From the NCBI RefSeq assembly GCF_900115495.1, contig NZ_FOWR01000019.1:35281-99280 (forward strand): a DNA stretch of 64,000 nucleotides, written 5' to 3'. The notes under the pieces are model-generated. The model saw only the letters and a program-made list of their open reading frames with translations. It was not told the DNA's origin and searched no databases. The position numbers and the translations under genes are program-made. Each line of letters starts with the position of its first letter. The stretch's first letter is position 1. Positions 36,870 to 48,082 of this stretch are shown in pieces. The DNA is from Enterovibrio norvegicus DSM 15893. GTDB lineage: Bacteria; Pseudomonadota; Gammaproteobacteria; Enterobacterales; Vibrionaceae.

Positions 36870-37817
36870 ATGTTTCGATTGATCACACCAACGAAGGAAG
36901 ACGAATTGAATGCGTACTTCCATTTTCGCTGGCAGATGCTACGCGAACCTTGGTGTCAGCCAGAAGGCTCTGAGCGTGATGCCTACGATGTCGGTGCGAT
37001 TCACCGCATGATCGTGGATGCCAAAGGCGAGCCGATTGCGATTGGTCGTTTGTACATTAGCCCAGATAATGACGGGCAGATTCGCTACATGGCGGTTTCC
37101 CCTGATTATCGAAAGCGTGGTCTTGGTGCATTGATCTTAATGGCGCTCGAATCACTTGCGCGCCAGGAAGGGGCAAAACGCCTTGTATGTAACGCCCGCG
37201 AAGATGCCATTGGGTTTTACAGTGGTAACGGTTTTGTCAGCCAAGGTGAATTGAACGAAGAGCGTGGCCCTGTACGCCACCAACAAATGCTTAAACCCCT
37301 CGATATGATGTCTGATGTTGTTCGCCGTCCAGAATGGTGCAGTGAGCTTCAGAAGCGCTGGCAAACACAAATTCCGATCAGCGACAAAATGGGCATTCGT
37401 ATCACTCAATTCACGGGCTACCGCTTTGAAGTGTCCGCATTGCTTAACGCTAACCTGAATCCTCATGACTCCATGTTTGCTGGCAGTGTGTTTAGCATGG
37501 CAACTCTCACGGGGTGGGGGATGGTGTGGTTGTTGATGAAAGAGCGACAGCTCACCGCAGGTATCGTATTAGCAGATAGCCACATTCGTTATCGAAAACC
37601 GATCACTGAGCGTCCACGTGCCGTGGTATCCCTTGATGGACTAAGCGGCGATTTAGACCGTTTAGCGGATGGGCGAAAAGCCCGTGTGAAATTGGAAGTG
37701 ACGCTCTACAGCGGCGATGAGATTGCGGGCGTGTTTGCAGGCACCTATATGTTGGTGCCTGAAGAAAGCACGTCACATCAACACCAAACGCCGACGCAAA
37801 CCTTGCTGTTTGGGTAA
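36870..37817 (+). CDS. Bifunctional GNAT acetyltransferase / thioesterase-fold protein (YiiD/FabY-like)
   Basis: A 315-residue fusion. The N-terminal half is a GNAT domain with the acetyl-CoA loop SPDYRKRGLGALIL (about 77-90). The C-terminal half has a hotdog thioesterase fold with NLNPHDSMFAGSVFSMATLTGWGM and RYRKPITERPRAVV. E. coli YiiD has the same build and has been linked to malonyl-ACP decarboxylation that starts fatty-acid synthesis (MadA/FabY). That role is inferred here. I choose ATG 36870 with AAGGAG nine bases before; it lies 34 bases after dtd. Confidence 0.88.
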   Translation: MFRLITPTKEDELNAYFHFRWQMLREPWCQPEGSERDAYDVGAIHRMIVDAKGEPIAIGRLYISPDNDGQIRYMAVSPDYRKRGLGALILMALESLARQEGAKRLVCNAREDAIGFYSGNGFVSQGELNEERGPVRHQQMLKPLDMMSDVVRRPEWCSELQKRWQTQIPISDKMGIRITQFTGYRFEVSALLNANLNPHDSMFAGSVFSMATLTGWGMVWLLMKERQLTAGIVLADSHIRYRKPITERPRAVVSLDGLSGDLDRLADGRKARVKLEVTLYSGDEIAGVFAGTYMLVPEESTSHQHQTPTQTLLFG

Positions 37818-37860
37818 GCGATCAGCAAGCGTGCTGATGAACCACAACACCGTACTAACG

Positions 37861-37889
37861 AAAAAAGCGCGAAATCTTCGCGCTTTTTT
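37861..37889. terminator. Bidirectional terminator
   Basis: GCGCGAA-ATC-TTCGCGC with A6 and T6 flanks, between the yiiD-like gene and the AsmA-like gene. Confidence 0.9.
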
Positions 37890-37945
37890 GTGTCTGACGT
37901 TTGTCCCGTCCTGAGATAAGTTGGCAATGAGGGTGATTTTTCCCG

Positions 37946-39853
37946 CTAGTCGATCTCCAAGGTATTGCCTTTCATCGTCTTGTTCGACAGTTCCCCATCT
38001 CGTGTCACTAAATCCCACTCGCCAGAAAGTTCGGTTTTTTCATTGTCATCTTCAATGGTTGTAGGTGTGATGTGGATGCGCCCTCTGTCGGCGGTAATGG
38101 CAATGTCTCCCATGACCAAAGGCAACGCCACGGCATCTTGAGCACGCTCGGTCTCCATGAACACATTCAGAATGTCTTGAGACAGCGTTGTTCCTGGCGA
38201 GCGAGAAAAGAGCACTCGGTGCGGCGTTGCATTCAAGGTGCCAGTCAAACTGTACGCAAAGCTGTCGTTGCTTGCTGCAAGGCCAGAAAACGCAGCGTAT
38301 ACGTCATGCTCACCGGATAGCGGTAAATTAACATCAAACCACTGTTGATAAAGCGTGGTTGGAATACTGAGGCCTTGTGCCTTCATCTCCCAAGGTCGAC
38401 TTGGGTTGGCCAAATCGACCTTGGCGGTTGCGTTCAACTGGCCTTGACGGAATGATAATGACAACGTGTCCAATTGCCATACTCCATCACTGACGGACAT
38501 GCTCGCATGCGGTGCTGAGACTGAAATGCGATTCACACTGGCGGCTTTCATGCTGACGGTGAGGTCGCCTTGCCACATGCCTGAGTGTTGCTTTTCGCGC
38601 AGCGACAACCTGTTGCCTCGCAAATTGATGCCAATTAACTGCAGCGGGAAGTTCACATCGGGCACGGTAATATTGGTGTGTCGCACTGAAAGTGACGCTA
38701 TTCGAATATCATTCAGCGCTGACCATGCCGTTTTTAGCGTACTAAATAGGGGCGCTTGGAGCGTAAGGTCAAACCCATTAACCACCAAGGTGTCGAGTTG
38801 CACACTTGTCTTGCTGATGTCACCAGCAAACGAGATAAAGCCTTCGTCGTTAATCTTGGAGGAGAATGCGTTAACGCGCAGAAGATCAGGGGAAAGTGAA
38901 AACTCACCCAATGCGTCCGTCAGCACCCACGTTTCGTAACGCAGCAAGTTTGCGTTGAATGATAACAACGAGGGTACGTTGCTGTTGGCCCATGTCAGTT
39001 CGCCGTTTTTTACCGTCATGGATTGCGCGGAAAGGTTGAGGTGGTCAATGCTCAGCGTGGGCATTTCAGCACTGACATCGAGCAGGTCGAGCCTGCGAAT
39101 GTCCATGGAATAGTGTTGAGAGAAAGCCTGCCATTGCGAGGACAGTGTCGACAAAGCCTCTGAAGGTTCGATCCGGGCGTCACTTACGCCAAGTTGGTGA
39201 ACGGTCCAATGGTTGTTTGCATCAAGGGTGGCGCTACCTGTGATGTTGCCAAAAATGCTGTTGAAGGATAATCCCCACACTTCCCAAATATCATCCCGTT
39301 TTTCGCTGTCGAGCAGCAAGTTCGAGAGTGTCTGACCTTGAAGTGAAATGTGAGGAGCCGAAAATTGAAACTTGCCGTTCCACGTCCCCCACTTTTCTTC
39401 ACTGTTTTGCCAATTCGACAGCTGAACGTCTGCTTGAGAGAAAGACAGCCCCTCGCTGTCATAGGCCAAATCATCCAGTGCAATGTGTTTTACCGACAAT
39501 GTACTTGGTACCCATTCAGGCAGGGTGTCGTCGATAGTGGCGCCACGAATCACGAGGCTTTTTAGCACGAGCTGTCCGGTGAGGCTATCGAGAGGCGAGA
39601 CGGTAAAAGACAAGTATGCGACAGACTTGCCACGATTGTCCTGCAACAGTTCTGGGTCATCAAATGCAACGTTAAAAGGCGAAAGGATGTTGTACTCAAG
39701 CGCACTGGCATTGAGCTGATAAGGCGTAAGCGTGCTAACAACGCGTTGCACCATAGGCAAACCATATGACGTGTGTAGAACCGTCAGGAAGGTGCACAGT
39801 GCAACAACGAGCACGATGAGTAGCGACGTGAGCAACTTTGCAAGCAAACGCAT
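37946..39853 (-). CDS. AsmA-like outer-membrane biogenesis family protein
   Basis: A 635-residue protein with one N-terminal membrane helix (about 5-27) and a long beta-rich periplasmic part, matching the AsmA-like group. These proteins are thought to bridge the periplasm and help lipid transport or outer-membrane integrity. Repeating short strands such as LSVKHIALDDLAYDSEGLSF and a C-terminal portion with GDIAITADRGRIHITPT are typical. The specific role is not known. It lies between the yiiD-like gene and pckA and has no close operon partner. Confidence 0.7.
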   Translation of the reverse strand: MRLLAKLLTSLLIVLVVALCTFLTVLHTSYGLPMVQRVVSTLTPYQLNASALEYNILSPFNVAFDDPELLQDNRGKSVAYLSFTVSPLDSLTGQLVLKSLVIRGATIDDTLPEWVPSTLSVKHIALDDLAYDSEGLSFSQADVQLSNWQNSEEKWGTWNGKFQFSAPHISLQGQTLSNLLLDSEKRDDIWEVWGLSFNSIFGNITGSATLDANNHWTVHQLGVSDARIEPSEALSTLSSQWQAFSQHYSMDIRRLDLLDVSAEMPTLSIDHLNLSAQSMTVKNGELTWANSNVPSLLSFNANLLRYETWVLTDALGEFSLSPDLLRVNAFSSKINDEGFISFAGDISKTSVQLDTLVVNGFDLTLQAPLFSTLKTAWSALNDIRIASLSVRHTNITVPDVNFPLQLIGINLRGNRLSLREKQHSGMWQGDLTVSMKAASVNRISVSAPHASMSVSDGVWQLDTLSLSFRQGQLNATAKVDLANPSRPWEMKAQGLSIPTTLYQQWFDVNLPLSGEHDVYAAFSGLAASNDSFAYSLTGTLNATPHRVLFSRSPGTTLSQDILNVFMETERAQDAVALPLVMGDIAITADRGRIHITPTTIEDDNEKTELSGEWDLVTRDGELSNKTMKGNTLEID

Positions 39854-40040
39854 GTGGAGATGATCTCTTTAAATACCCAAACCAAGGATAACGATGAACC
39901 TGAGTTTGTGAGGAATACGCATGGGTCGGGTTCACACCCGCATAGTGTGTTGAGGTTGGCGTAAAAAGATCTGTTATTCAAGCCGAAAGCGGCAAGGGCG
40001 TGAGACAACATGAAAAGAAACGAGGATTACATCGGCGGGA

Positions 40041-40069
40041 AAAAGAAAGCCCCCAGTTGGGAGGCTTTC
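40041..40069 (-). terminator. Terminator of pckA
   Basis: On the minus strand GAAAGCCTCCC-AACT-GGGGGCTTTC with one bulge and a T-rich tail. Confidence 0.8.
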
Positions 40070-40084
40070 ATCTGCAAGTTTGTT

Positions 40085-41716
40085 TTAGTCGAGTTGTGGA
40101 CCCGCTTTAACCAATGCTTTGCCTTCGTCGTTGTCAGTGTACTCAACGAAGTTGTTGATAAAGCGCTGCGCCAAATCTTCCGCTTTGCTTTCCCACTGTA
40201 GCGGGTCAACATACGTGTCACGTGGATCCAGGATGCCTGAATCAACACCTGGCAGGCTGGTAGGCACTTCCAGATTGAACGTTGGGATGATTTTTGTTTC
40301 TGCTTTCTCGATGGAACCATCAAGGATCGCGTCGATAATGCCGCGTGTATCTTTGATTGAGATACGTTGACCTGTGCCGTTCCAACCGGTGTTAACCAAG
40401 TAAGCTTCTGCGCCAACGGCTTCCATGCGCTTAACCAGTACTTCTGCGTATTTGGTAGGGTGAAGCGTCAGGAACGCTTTACCGAAACATGCAGAGAACG
40501 TTGGTGTCGGCTCAGTGATACCACGTTCAGTACCTGCTAGTTTGGCCGTGAAGCCAGACAAGAAGTGGTACTTGGTTTGCTCTGGAGTCAGTTTAGATAC
40601 AGGTGGCAATACGCCGAATGCATCTGCAGACAAGAAGATCACTTTGTTTGCGTGACCGCCTTTCGATACGGGTTTAACGATGTTTTCAATGTGGTAGATC
40701 GGGTAGGAAACACGGGTGTTTTCTGTTTTCGAACCGTCATCAAAATCGATAGAGCCATCTTTACGAACGGTAACGTTCTCTAGCAGTGCATCACGACGGA
40801 TTGCATTGTAGATATCAGGCTCTGCTTCTTTCGATAGCTTGATGGTTTTCGCGTAGCAACCACCTTCAAAGTTGAAGACACCGTTATCATCCCAACCGTG
40901 TTCGTCATCACCGATAAGCTCACGCTTAGGATCGGTAGACAGGGTGGTTTTGCCTGTACCAGAAAGACCGAAGAAAATCGCAACGTCGCCTTCTTTGCCC
41001 ATATTTGCAGAACAGTGCATGGATGCAATGTCTTGCAAAGGCAGGAAGTAGTTCATCATTGCGAACATGCCTTTCTTCATTTCGCCGCCGTACCATGTAC
41101 CGCCGATCAATTGCATTTTCTCGGTCAGGTTAAATACGGTGAAGTTTTCAGAGTTCAGACCATGCTCTTCCCACTTCTCATTGACGCACTTAGCACCGTT
41201 CATTACCACGAAATCAGGTTCAAAGTTTTCCAGCTCTTCTTCTGTTGGGCGGATAAACATGTTTTTAACGAAGTGTGCTTGCCAAGCCACTTCTGTGATA
41301 ACGCGAATGCATAAGCGAGTATCAGGGTTTGCGCCACAATAGCCGTCAACGACGAACAGACGCTTGCCAGATAGCTGGGTTGTCACAAGGGCTTTTAGAT
41401 CATCCCAGACATGCTGTTCGATCGCTTTATTATCATTAGCGCCTTGATCTGACCACCATAGGGTATTTTCAGTGGTGGCATCTCGTACGATGAATTTGTC
41501 TTTCGGGGAGCGACCGGTAAAAATACCAGTATCGACCGACACTGCACCTAGTTCGGTAACAACGCCTTTCTCATATCCTTCAAGCTCAGCTTTTGTTTCT
41601 TCAGTAAAGAGTTGCTCATAACTTGGGTTACGAATTACTTCCTTAACATTGTGTAAGCCGTGCAGTGACAAATCCATATTTCTTGCAACCTTTTTCTCGA
41701 CGTTCATGACAGTCAT
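40085..41716 (-). CDS. pckA: Phosphoenolpyruvate carboxykinase (ATP)
   Basis: PckA turns oxaloacetate and ATP into phosphoenolpyruvate, the first step of gluconeogenesis. The 543-residue protein has the P-loop [11 protein letters not shown] near residue 250, the metal site [21 protein letters not shown], and [11 protein letters not shown] near the N-terminus. Length fits the E. coli enzyme (540). ATG 41716 has AAGGAG seven bases upstream. In the 310 bases up to hslO I see no clear CRP site. Confidence 0.97.
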   Translation of the reverse strand: MTVMNVEKKVARNMDLSLHGLHNVKEVIRNPSYEQLFTEETKAELEGYEKGVVTELGAVSVDTGIFTGRSPKDKFIVRDATTENTLWWSDQGANDNKAIEQHVWDDLKALVTTQLSGKRLFVVDGYCGANPDTRLCIRVITEVAWQAHFVKNMFIRPTEEELENFEPDFVVMNGAKCVNEKWEEHGLNSENFTVFNLTEKMQLIGGTWYGGEMKKGMFAMMNYFLPLQDIASMHCSANMGKEGDVAIFFGLSGTGKTTLSTDPKRELIGDDEHGWDDNGVFNFEGGCYAKTIKLSKEAEPDIYNAIRRDALLENVTVRKDGSIDFDDGSKTENTRVSYPIYHIENIVKPVSKGGHANKVIFLSADAFGVLPPVSKLTPEQTKYHFLSGFTAKLAGTERGITEPTPTFSACFGKAFLTLHPTKYAEVLVKRMEAVGAEAYLVNTGWNGTGQRISIKDTRGIIDAILDGSIEKAETKIIPTFNLEVPTSLPGVDSGILDPRDTYVDPLQWESKAEDLAQRFINNFVEYTDNDEGKALVKAGPQLD

Positions 41717-42026
41717 AGGTGCTCCTTGGGTAAGATGTGTTTAACTGTCGTCCATGCTAGCAACCTGAACTAGGTAATTCAGAGAGTTAATTCAAAAAAT
41801 AACCACAAACAAATTAAGGGATTGTAATACTCTTAACCAGTCTGTACCTTTTATATTACCGCCATGTTAAGCACTTGTGCCACTCGATATTGGTTATTAT
41901 TTGTACAAAATTAAGCAGTTAAAGGTCGGCGTGTTTTTTTTAGGAAAGAGGCGATAAAGGGAAAAAAAATCGGCCAGGAGGCCGATTTTTGTTGGTTTTT
42001 TGTGCGTTAATTATTTATGGAAAATA
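41717..42026. other. pckA upstream region
   Basis: 310 AT-rich bases between pckA and hslO (both on the minus strand). It holds the hslO terminator (41962-41991) and the pckA promoter, perhaps TAATAT/TATAAA on the minus strand near 41855, which I cannot confirm. Confidence 0.35.
41962..41991 (-). terminator. Terminator of hslO
   Basis: ATCGGCC-AGGA-GGCCGAT (41969-41986) with a run of A on the + strand, giving a T-run on the minus strand. Confidence 0.88.
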
Positions 42027-42902
42027 TTAATGCATAGAATCTGATGATGGACTGTTTTGATCGAAAATTGCTTTAATATCAACACTATCGAATTCATAGT
42101 CCGTACCACAATAATCGCAGTGAAGTTTGAGGTTTCCTGTCTCGACGACCATTTTCTCAACTTCTTGGCGTTCAATTGCAGCAATTGCAGAAGCACTGCG
42201 CTCACGAGAGCATGTACACTTGAATGTCACATTTTTCGGCTCGAAGACTTTTACATTTTCTTGGTGATAAAGTCTGTAAAGAACGTCTTCAGCGGCCAAA
42301 GTGAACAATTCTTCGTTCTTCACCGTGTCAGTGAGTTGCGCAAGGTGGTCGAAATCTTCGTCACTTCCTTGGCCATCTGGCATCACTTGAAGCAACATGC
42401 CTGACGCGTGGTTTTTACCGTCAACGTCACCCGTGCGAAGCCACAAACGTGTTTTTAGCTGCTCAGAACGCTCAAAGTAATCTTCAATACATTCTTGAAG
42501 GGTCTCGCCTTCCAAGCCAACGATACCTTGGTAACGTTCACCTTTCTCAGGTTCAATCGTGATCACGATTTGCCCTTTGCCGATCATGTCTTGCAAGGTG
42601 ATGTCGTCAGCAAGCTCTCCATGCCAACGCGCTGTGCCACGAAGTACTTGATCGTGGTTACCATTAATAACCACAAGGGGCACGGGACCGTCACCTTGGA
42701 TTTGTACGGTAATGCTGCCTTCAAATTTCAAGGTCGCAGTCAGCAAGCTGGTCGCAACCATAAGCTCACCTAGTAGGTTCTTGATGGGAGCAGGGTATTC
42801 CTTGCTGCTGGTGAGTTGTTCAAAAGAGTTAGATAATTGAACCAGTTCGCCGCGTACTGAAACGCCATCGAACAAGTAACGGTGCAGACTGTCTTGTGCC
42901 AT
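42027..42902 (-). CDS. hslO: Redox-regulated chaperone Hsp33
   Basis: Hsp33 is a holdase that turns on when oxidised. The 291-residue protein has the zinc-binding redox switch at C229 and C231 ([10 protein letters not shown]) and C262 and C265 (HCDYCG), the expected CXC-N30-CXXC pattern. The N-terminal substrate domain has [18 protein letters not shown]. It follows hslR by 18 bases, an operon known from E. coli. Confidence 0.96.
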   Translation of the reverse strand: MAQDSLHRYLFDGVSVRGELVQLSNSFEQLTSSKEYPAPIKNLLGELMVATSLLTATLKFEGSITVQIQGDGPVPLVVINGNHDQVLRGTARWHGELADDITLQDMIGKGQIVITIEPEKGERYQGIVGLEGETLQECIEDYFERSEQLKTRLWLRTGDVDGKNHASGMLLQVMPDGQGSDEDFDHLAQLTDTVKNEELFTLAAEDVLYRLYHQENVKVFEPKNVTFKCTCSRERSASAIAAIERQEVEKMVVETGNLKLHCDYCGTDYEFDSVDIKAIFDQNSPSSDSMH

Positions 42903-42920
42903 GGGATAACTTCTCCGGCG

Positions 42921-43331
42921 TTAATCGTTACTGTTTTTAAATTTGATAATATCGCGTCGCTGCTTTTTGTCAGGTCGGCGTTCTGGGCTCGGGTTGTGCG
43001 CATTGAGTTTGCGTTCGAGACTCTTTTGCTCGCGCAATGTGACGCTGGCATCGGTTTCGCTATAAAGCGCTTGTGCTTCTGGGGCACCACGTCGATGTTC
43101 GCTGAGCTGCTCAACCACGATGGTTTTTTCTTCAGCACCTTGGCGTAGTCGGATTTCTGCACCGACTTCAACCAATTTGCTCGGTTTTGACCGCTGGCCG
43201 TTATAATGAACTTTGCCACCGTCAATCATGTTTCTCGCCAAGTTTCGTGTTTTGTAAAAGCGCGCGGCCCACAACCACTTGTCTAGGCGAACTTGCAAAT
43301 TTTGGTCGGAATTGTCGTGTTTTGAACCCAC
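42921..43331 (-). CDS. hslR: Ribosome-associated heat-shock protein Hsp15
   Basis: Hsp15 binds stalled 50S subunits with peptidyl-tRNA and rescues them. The 136-residue protein has an S4 RNA-binding domain (VRLDKWLWAARFYKTRNLA and IDGGKVHYNGQRSKPS) and a basic C-terminal tail (RRPDKKQRRDIIKF). I choose GTG 43331 because AAAGGAG lies six bases upstream and the length then equals E. coli (133); the frame is open to 43394 but those residues are unlike the family. Confidence 0.93.
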   Translation of the reverse strand: MGSKHDNSDQNLQVRLDKWLWAARFYKTRNLARNMIDGGKVHYNGQRSKPSKLVEVGAEIRLRQGAEEKTIVVEQLSEHRRGAPEAQALYSETDASVTLREQKSLERKLNAHNPSPERRPDKKQRRDIIKFKNSND

Positions 43332-43598
43332 TAAACACTCCTTTACATTCAGGTGGCTAAACTTACCACAATTGGTTAATACGATCAGCATCACAATTCA
43401 GGGCTCGATATGGTGTCGATCCGTCTAACTTTCAAGCCGAGATGGAATCATTCAGTCAAAAATCAGTTCTGTATTATCGGCAATTGGTCTGAAAAAAGGT
43501 AGATTGTTAAGTCATACTAATGATTCCTGCATCAAGGCGCTAAAACAGTCAACATATTGGTTGCCAATGCATTGCTGATGTAATTAGACAGGAAAAGC

Positions 43599-44510
43599 AT
43601 GTTTGCAAATTTCGGGATGAAGCGCTTAGGGAACTTTGCGCCGCCACAATTAGGAAAGGACGCTCCTGCCTCGGCAGCGAAGTGGGTGACACGGATATTG
43701 CTATTTATACTGGCATGGACGTTAGGCCGCTTGCTATGGGTATGGTTTGTGCCCGCTGACGCGACGGTTGTTTCTTCTGCACCCTCTCAAGTGTCGGTTG
43801 GACAAGTCACACCTGCCTATCAAATCGATCAGATCGTTAATCATCATATTTTTGGGCGCTTCAGAGAAAAAACAGCGCCAGCCCCTAAAAAACCTGAGCC
43901 AGTGGTTGATGCCCCGCGTACCCGTCTAAATCTGACGCTTGTCGGATTGGTGGCGAGTTCTGAACCTGAGCGTGGTTTGGCGGTGATCGCAAACCGTGGC
44001 TCGCAAAAAACCTATGGCATTGGCGAAGCCATTGAAGGAACTCGCGTTACTTTGCGTCAAGTTTTTAACGACCGCGTCATTTTACGCAATAACGGACGAG
44101 ATGAAGCTTTGATGTTGGCAGGTGTCGATTACAATGCGCGCGGCCAAACCAAGCCAGCGACGCGTCAAAAAGCGTCTGCGCCTGTTAGACGAAATACAGG
44201 CAAGCCAGATCTTAGTAATGTGAAGGCGGAAATCCTGAGTAACCCGCAAGCGTTGCTGAAGTACATCACCTTGTCTCAAGAGCAGGGTGAAAATGGATTA
44301 GTTGGGTATCGCATCGGTCCTGGTAGCGATAGCCGTTTATTTGATGAGGCGGGTTTGAAGTCCGGGGACGTGGCAGTTGGCCTTAACGGTGCTGACTTAA
44401 CAAACCCTGCTGAAATGAACCGTATTTGGCAAAGCTTGTCTGATGCCTCAGAGATCAGTCTCACCGTTCAGCGCGACGGTCAGTTGCACGACATTTATAT
44501 CAGCCTGTAA
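43599..44510 (+). CDS. gspC: Type II secretion protein GspC
   Basis: GspC is the inner-membrane component that links the platform to the outer-membrane secretin. The 303-residue protein has one membrane helix (about 30-47), a Pro-rich linker (APAPKKPEP), the HR domain with INLTLVGLV-like RLNLTLVGLVASS, and a C-terminal PDZ domain with YRIGPGSDSRLFDEAGLKSGDVAVGLNG. It is the first gene of a twelve-gene operon to 54786. GGAAAAGC precedes the ATG. Divergent from hslR. Confidence 0.95.
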   Translation: MFANFGMKRLGNFAPPQLGKDAPASAAKWVTRILLFILAWTLGRLLWVWFVPADATVVSSAPSQVSVGQVTPAYQIDQIVNHHIFGRFREKTAPAPKKPEPVVDAPRTRLNLTLVGLVASSEPERGLAVIANRGSQKTYGIGEAIEGTRVTLRQVFNDRVILRNNGRDEALMLAGVDYNARGQTKPATRQKASAPVRRNTGKPDLSNVKAEILSNPQALLKYITLSQEQGENGLVGYRIGPGSDSRLFDEAGLKSGDVAVGLNGADLTNPAEMNRIWQSLSDASEISLTVQRDGQLHDIYISL

Positions 44511-44534
44511 GTAGGACTGGAAACGGAGAACAGA

Positions 44535-46553
44535 GTGGATACGTGGAAGAAACGTAAAACGTGGCTAGTCGCCGGCGTGTTAGCGATGCAAAGCATGGGC
44601 GCATGGGCCGCTGAATTCAGTGCCAGTTTTAAAGGAACGGACATCCAAGAATTTATCGAGATTGTTGGTCGTAACCTAGAAAAAACCATCATTGTCGATC
44701 CCGCTGTACGCGGCAAAGTGAATGTTCGTAGCTATGACGTTCTGAACGATGATCAGTATTACCAGTTCTTCCTCAACGTGCTTGAGGTTTACGGGTTTGC
44801 TGTGGTTGAGATGGAAAACGGTGTGTTGAAAGTCATTCGCGATAAAGACGCGAAGCAGGCAGCCGTTCCCGTTGTCGGTGATGACAACACCATCCAAGGT
44901 GATGCGGTTATTACGCGCGTTGTGTCGGTGAAAAACGTAACGGTCCGTGAATTGTCTCCTTTGCTACGTCAACTTATCGACAATGCGGGTGCGGGTAACG
45001 TTGTTCACTACGACCCGGCAAACGTCATTATGATCACCGGCCGTGCTGCGGTTGTGAATCGACTGGCTGAAATCATTGATCGTGTGGACAGGGCGGGTGA
45101 TACGGAAGTTGAGATCGTTAACCTTAACCACGCGTCGGCATCTGAAATGGTACGTATCGTTGAAAGCTTGCACAAACAAGCAGACGGTAAAAATACCCCA
45201 GCATTGTTGCAACCAAGTTTTGTTGCTGATGAGCGTACTAACTCAATTCTCGTCTCTGGCGAACCTCAGGTTCGCGAGCGTATCCGTAACCTAATTCGTC
45301 AACTTGACCGTGAAATGGCCACCACGGGTAACAACCGTGTTGTGTATCTGCGTTATGCAAAAGCCGAAGACGTGGTTGATGTCCTTCAAGGTGTGTCTGA
45401 CAACCTGATTGCTGAAAAGCAGGGCGGTCAGAAATCTGGCGGAGCACAAGCGGGCAAGGACGTGAAAATCTCTGCACACAAAGGCACTAACGCCCTCGTG
45501 ATCACTGCGCCACCCGATATCATGCGTGCCCTTGAAAGTGTCATTTCACAGCTTGATATTCGCCGAGCACAAGTGCTTATCGAAGCCATGATTGTTGAAA
45601 TCTCTGAAAGCGACGGTGCAAACCTTGGCGTTCAGTGGGGTTCGCTTGACGGTGGTGGTATCCAATTTGGTAACACGGGTGTGCCCATCACCAACTATCT
45701 AGCAGCACAAGAACAAGCGAAAGACACCACGACCACAGAGTCGCGTTTCGACAAAAACAATAACTTGGTTGAAGTGCCGATCACGAAATCTGGAGACCCA
45801 ACGGCGATTGCTGAAGTGTTAGGCGGCGTGAGCGGTTTGGCGGCCGGTGTTGTGTTTGGTGATTGGACTGCGTTGGTGACAGCGGTATCGTCTAACAGCG
45901 ATTCGAACATCCTGTCTTCACCGAGCTTGATGGTGCTCGACAACGAAGAAGCCTCATTCATCGTCGGTGAAGAAGTGCCGGTTGTGACAGGTTCTGCAAC
46001 TGGCTCCAATAATGACAACCCATTCCAGACCGTTGAACGTAAAGACGTGGGTATCAAGCTGAAGGTAACGCCTCAAATCAATGAAGGGGATTCTGTTCAG
46101 CTCAGCATCGAACAGGAAATTTCTAACGTACTGGGCGCAAGTGGCGCAGTGGACATTCGCTTTGGTAAACGCCAACTCACAACGTCGATTTTGGCGGCTG
46201 ACCAGCAAATGATCGTGTTGAGTGGTTTGATTGATGAACAAACCAATGAAAGCGAGCAGAAAGTGCCAATCTTGGGTGATATTCCATTCCTTGGTCACCT
46301 GTTCAAATCTACGTCTTCGGGTAAAACAAAACGTAACTTGATGCTGTTTATCAAACCGACAATCATTCGTACGGGGCTGACGGCTGACGGTATCACACAG
46401 CGCAAATACAACTACATTCGTGCAGAGCAAATCTTCCGTGCACAAGAAGAGGTGAAGTTGATGCCAGGCGTGACCACACCAGTACTGCCTGAGTTTGGTA
46501 ACGATCTAACCATGCCTGCAGAAATCCGTGCCATTTTATCGGAACTGAGGTAA
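44535..46553 (+). CDS. gspD: Type II secretion secretin GspD
   Basis: GspD forms the outer-membrane channel. The 672-residue precursor has a signal peptide ending near MGAWA-AEF (about residue 24), four N domains (N0-N3; [33 protein letters not shown]), and the secretin core with [34 protein letters not shown], and [14 protein letters not shown]. The start is GTG 44535 with GGAG upstream. It follows gspC by 24 bases. Confidence 0.96.
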   Translation: MDTWKKRKTWLVAGVLAMQSMGAWAAEFSASFKGTDIQEFIEIVGRNLEKTIIVDPAVRGKVNVRSYDVLNDDQYYQFFLNVLEVYGFAVVEMENGVLKVIRDKDAKQAAVPVVGDDNTIQGDAVITRVVSVKNVTVRELSPLLRQLIDNAGAGNVVHYDPANVIMITGRAAVVNRLAEIIDRVDRAGDTEVEIVNLNHASASEMVRIVESLHKQADGKNTPALLQPSFVADERTNSILVSGEPQVRERIRNLIRQLDREMATTGNNRVVYLRYAKAEDVVDVLQGVSDNLIAEKQGGQKSGGAQAGKDVKISAHKGTNALVITAPPDIMRALESVISQLDIRRAQVLIEAMIVEISESDGANLGVQWGSLDGGGIQFGNTGVPITNYLAAQEQAKDTTTTESRFDKNNNLVEVPITKSGDPTAIAEVLGGVSGLAAGVVFGDWTALVTAVSSNSDSNILSSPSLMVLDNEEASFIVGEEVPVVTGSATGSNNDNPFQTVERKDVGIKLKVTPQINEGDSVQLSIEQEISNVLGASGAVDIRFGKRQLTTSILAADQQMIVLSGLIDEQTNESEQKVPILGDIPFLGHLFKSTSSGKTKRNLMLFIKPTIIRTGLTADGITQRKYNYIRAEQIFRAQEEVKLMPGVTTPVLPEFGNDLTMPAEIRAILSELR

Positions 46554-46558
46554 ACGCG

Positions 46559-48082
46559 ATGGATGAGCTGCCAGCAGTTTCTGATGAAGTACTTGAGCAA
46601 GTCGTGCCTATCTTGGCATTGCGTCTGCCGTTTGGTTTTGCGAAACGTCATGGCGTGATGGTTGAGCGCACCGATAGTGGTTGGTTGATGTATTACAAAG
46701 ACCAGCCGCGTGCAGAAGTATTAATGGAGGTGCGTCGTGTGCTTGGGCAATCTTTTACGCCGATCCAACTGCGTGTTGAAGATTTCGATCCCAAGCTGAC
46801 ACAACTCTATCAACGTGATTCTTCTGAAGCACAGCAATTGATGGAAGACATTGGTGCGGACAGTGATGATTTCTTTGCCTTGGCAGAAGAGCTGCCGCAA
46901 AGCGAGGATTTGCTGGAATCGGAAGACGATGCGCCGATCATCAAATTGATCAACGCCATGCTGGGTGAGGCGATCAAAGAAACCGCGTCTGATATTCACA
47001 TTGAAACGTTTGAGAAAACCCTGTCGATCCGTTTTCGTGTCGATGGTGTGCTTCGCGAGGTGTTAAGCCCAAGTCGCAAACTGGCGCCGCTGCTCGTGTC
47101 GCGTATCAAGGTTATGGCGCGTCTCGACATTGCAGAAAAACGTGTTCCGCAAGATGGCCGTATTTCATTGCGCATTGGTGGCCGTGCCGTCGATGTGCGT
47201 GTGTCCACCATGCCATCGTCTCACGGTGAGCGTGTGGTCTTGCGTCTACTTGATAAAAACGCCACCCAGCTGGATTTGGAAAGCTTGGGCATGACACGTT
47301 CAGTGCATGATAGCTTCCAAACGCTCATCAAACGTCCTCACGGTATTTTGCTGGTAACGGGCCCGACAGGTTCGGGTAAATCCACGACCTTGTATGCGGG
47401 CTTGACCGAACTTAACAGCGCTGAACGTAATATTTTGACCGTAGAAGATCCGATCGAATTTGATATCGACGGTATCGGTCAAACGCAGGTCAATGCCAAA
47501 GTCGACATGACCTTTGCTCGTGGTCTTCGCGCTATTTTGCGTCAAGATCCAGATGTAGTGATGGTCGGTGAAATCCGTGACCTAGAAACCGCGCAGATTG
47601 CGGTTCAAGCCTCGTTAACGGGTCACTTGGTACTGTCAACCTTGCACACCAACACCGCTGTGGGTGCGATCACGCGTTTGCGTGATATGGGCATTGAGCC
47701 TTTCCTCGTGTCTTCGTCATTGTTGGGTGTGCTTGCACAGCGTCTTGTTCGTACCTTATGCCAAGACTGTAAAGAACCGTATGAAGCGGATGCGCCGAGC
47801 AAATCTTGGTTTGGCATGTCGGAAGATGAATCGCTGACCTTGTATCGCCCAAGTGGCTGTAAGCACTGTAACAACAAAGGCTACCGTGGCCGTACTGGTA
47901 TTCACGAACTGCTGGTGGTTGATACGCATGTACAAGAGCTGATCCACAACGAAGAAGGTGAGCAAGCCATTGAGCGTTATGCTCGCCAACATTCGCCAAG
48001 CATTCGTGCCGATGGTTTGATGAAAGTCAGACTCGGCCAGACCACGCTTGAAGAAGTCCTTCGCGTTACGCGGGAGGGGTAA
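46559..48082 (+). CDS. gspE: Type II secretion ATPase GspE
   Basis: GspE is the cytoplasmic hexameric ATPase that drives pseudopilus assembly. The 507-residue protein has Walker [10 protein letters not shown] (268-276), an Asp box near DPIEFDIDG, Walker [11 protein letters not shown], and a His box LSTLHTN. The C-terminal zinc motif CQDC (401-404) and CKHC (434-437) is complete. It follows gspD by five bases and overlaps gspF by one base. Confidence 0.96.
   Translation: MDELPAVSDEVLEQVVPILALRLPFGFAKRHGVMVERTDSGWLMYYKDQPRAEVLMEVRRVLGQSFTPIQLRVEDFDPKLTQLYQRDSSEAQQLMEDIGADSDDFFALAEELPQSEDLLESEDDAPIIKLINAMLGEAIKETASDIHIETFEKTLSIRFRVDGVLREVLSPSRKLAPLLVSRIKVMARLDIAEKRVPQDGRISLRIGGRAVDVRVSTMPSSHGERVVLRLLDKNATQLDLESLGMTRSVHDSFQTLIKRPHGILLVTGPTGSGKSTTLYAGLTELNSAERNILTVEDPIEFDIDGIGQTQVNAKVDMTFARGLRAILRQDPDVVMVGEIRDLETAQIAVQASLTGHLVLSTLHTNTAVGAITRLRDMGIEPFLVSSSLLGVLAQRLVRTLCQDCKEPYEADAPSKSWFGMSEDESLTLYRPSGCKHCNNKGYRGRTGIHELLVVDTHVQELIHNEEGEQAIERYARQHSPSIRADGLMKVRLGQTTLEEVLRVTREG

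Noticed and set aside
41717..41960. Possible second sigma-54 promoter upstream of pckA (TGGCACAAGTGC on the minus strand)
   Set aside because: The GG to GC spacing is wrong for sigma-54.
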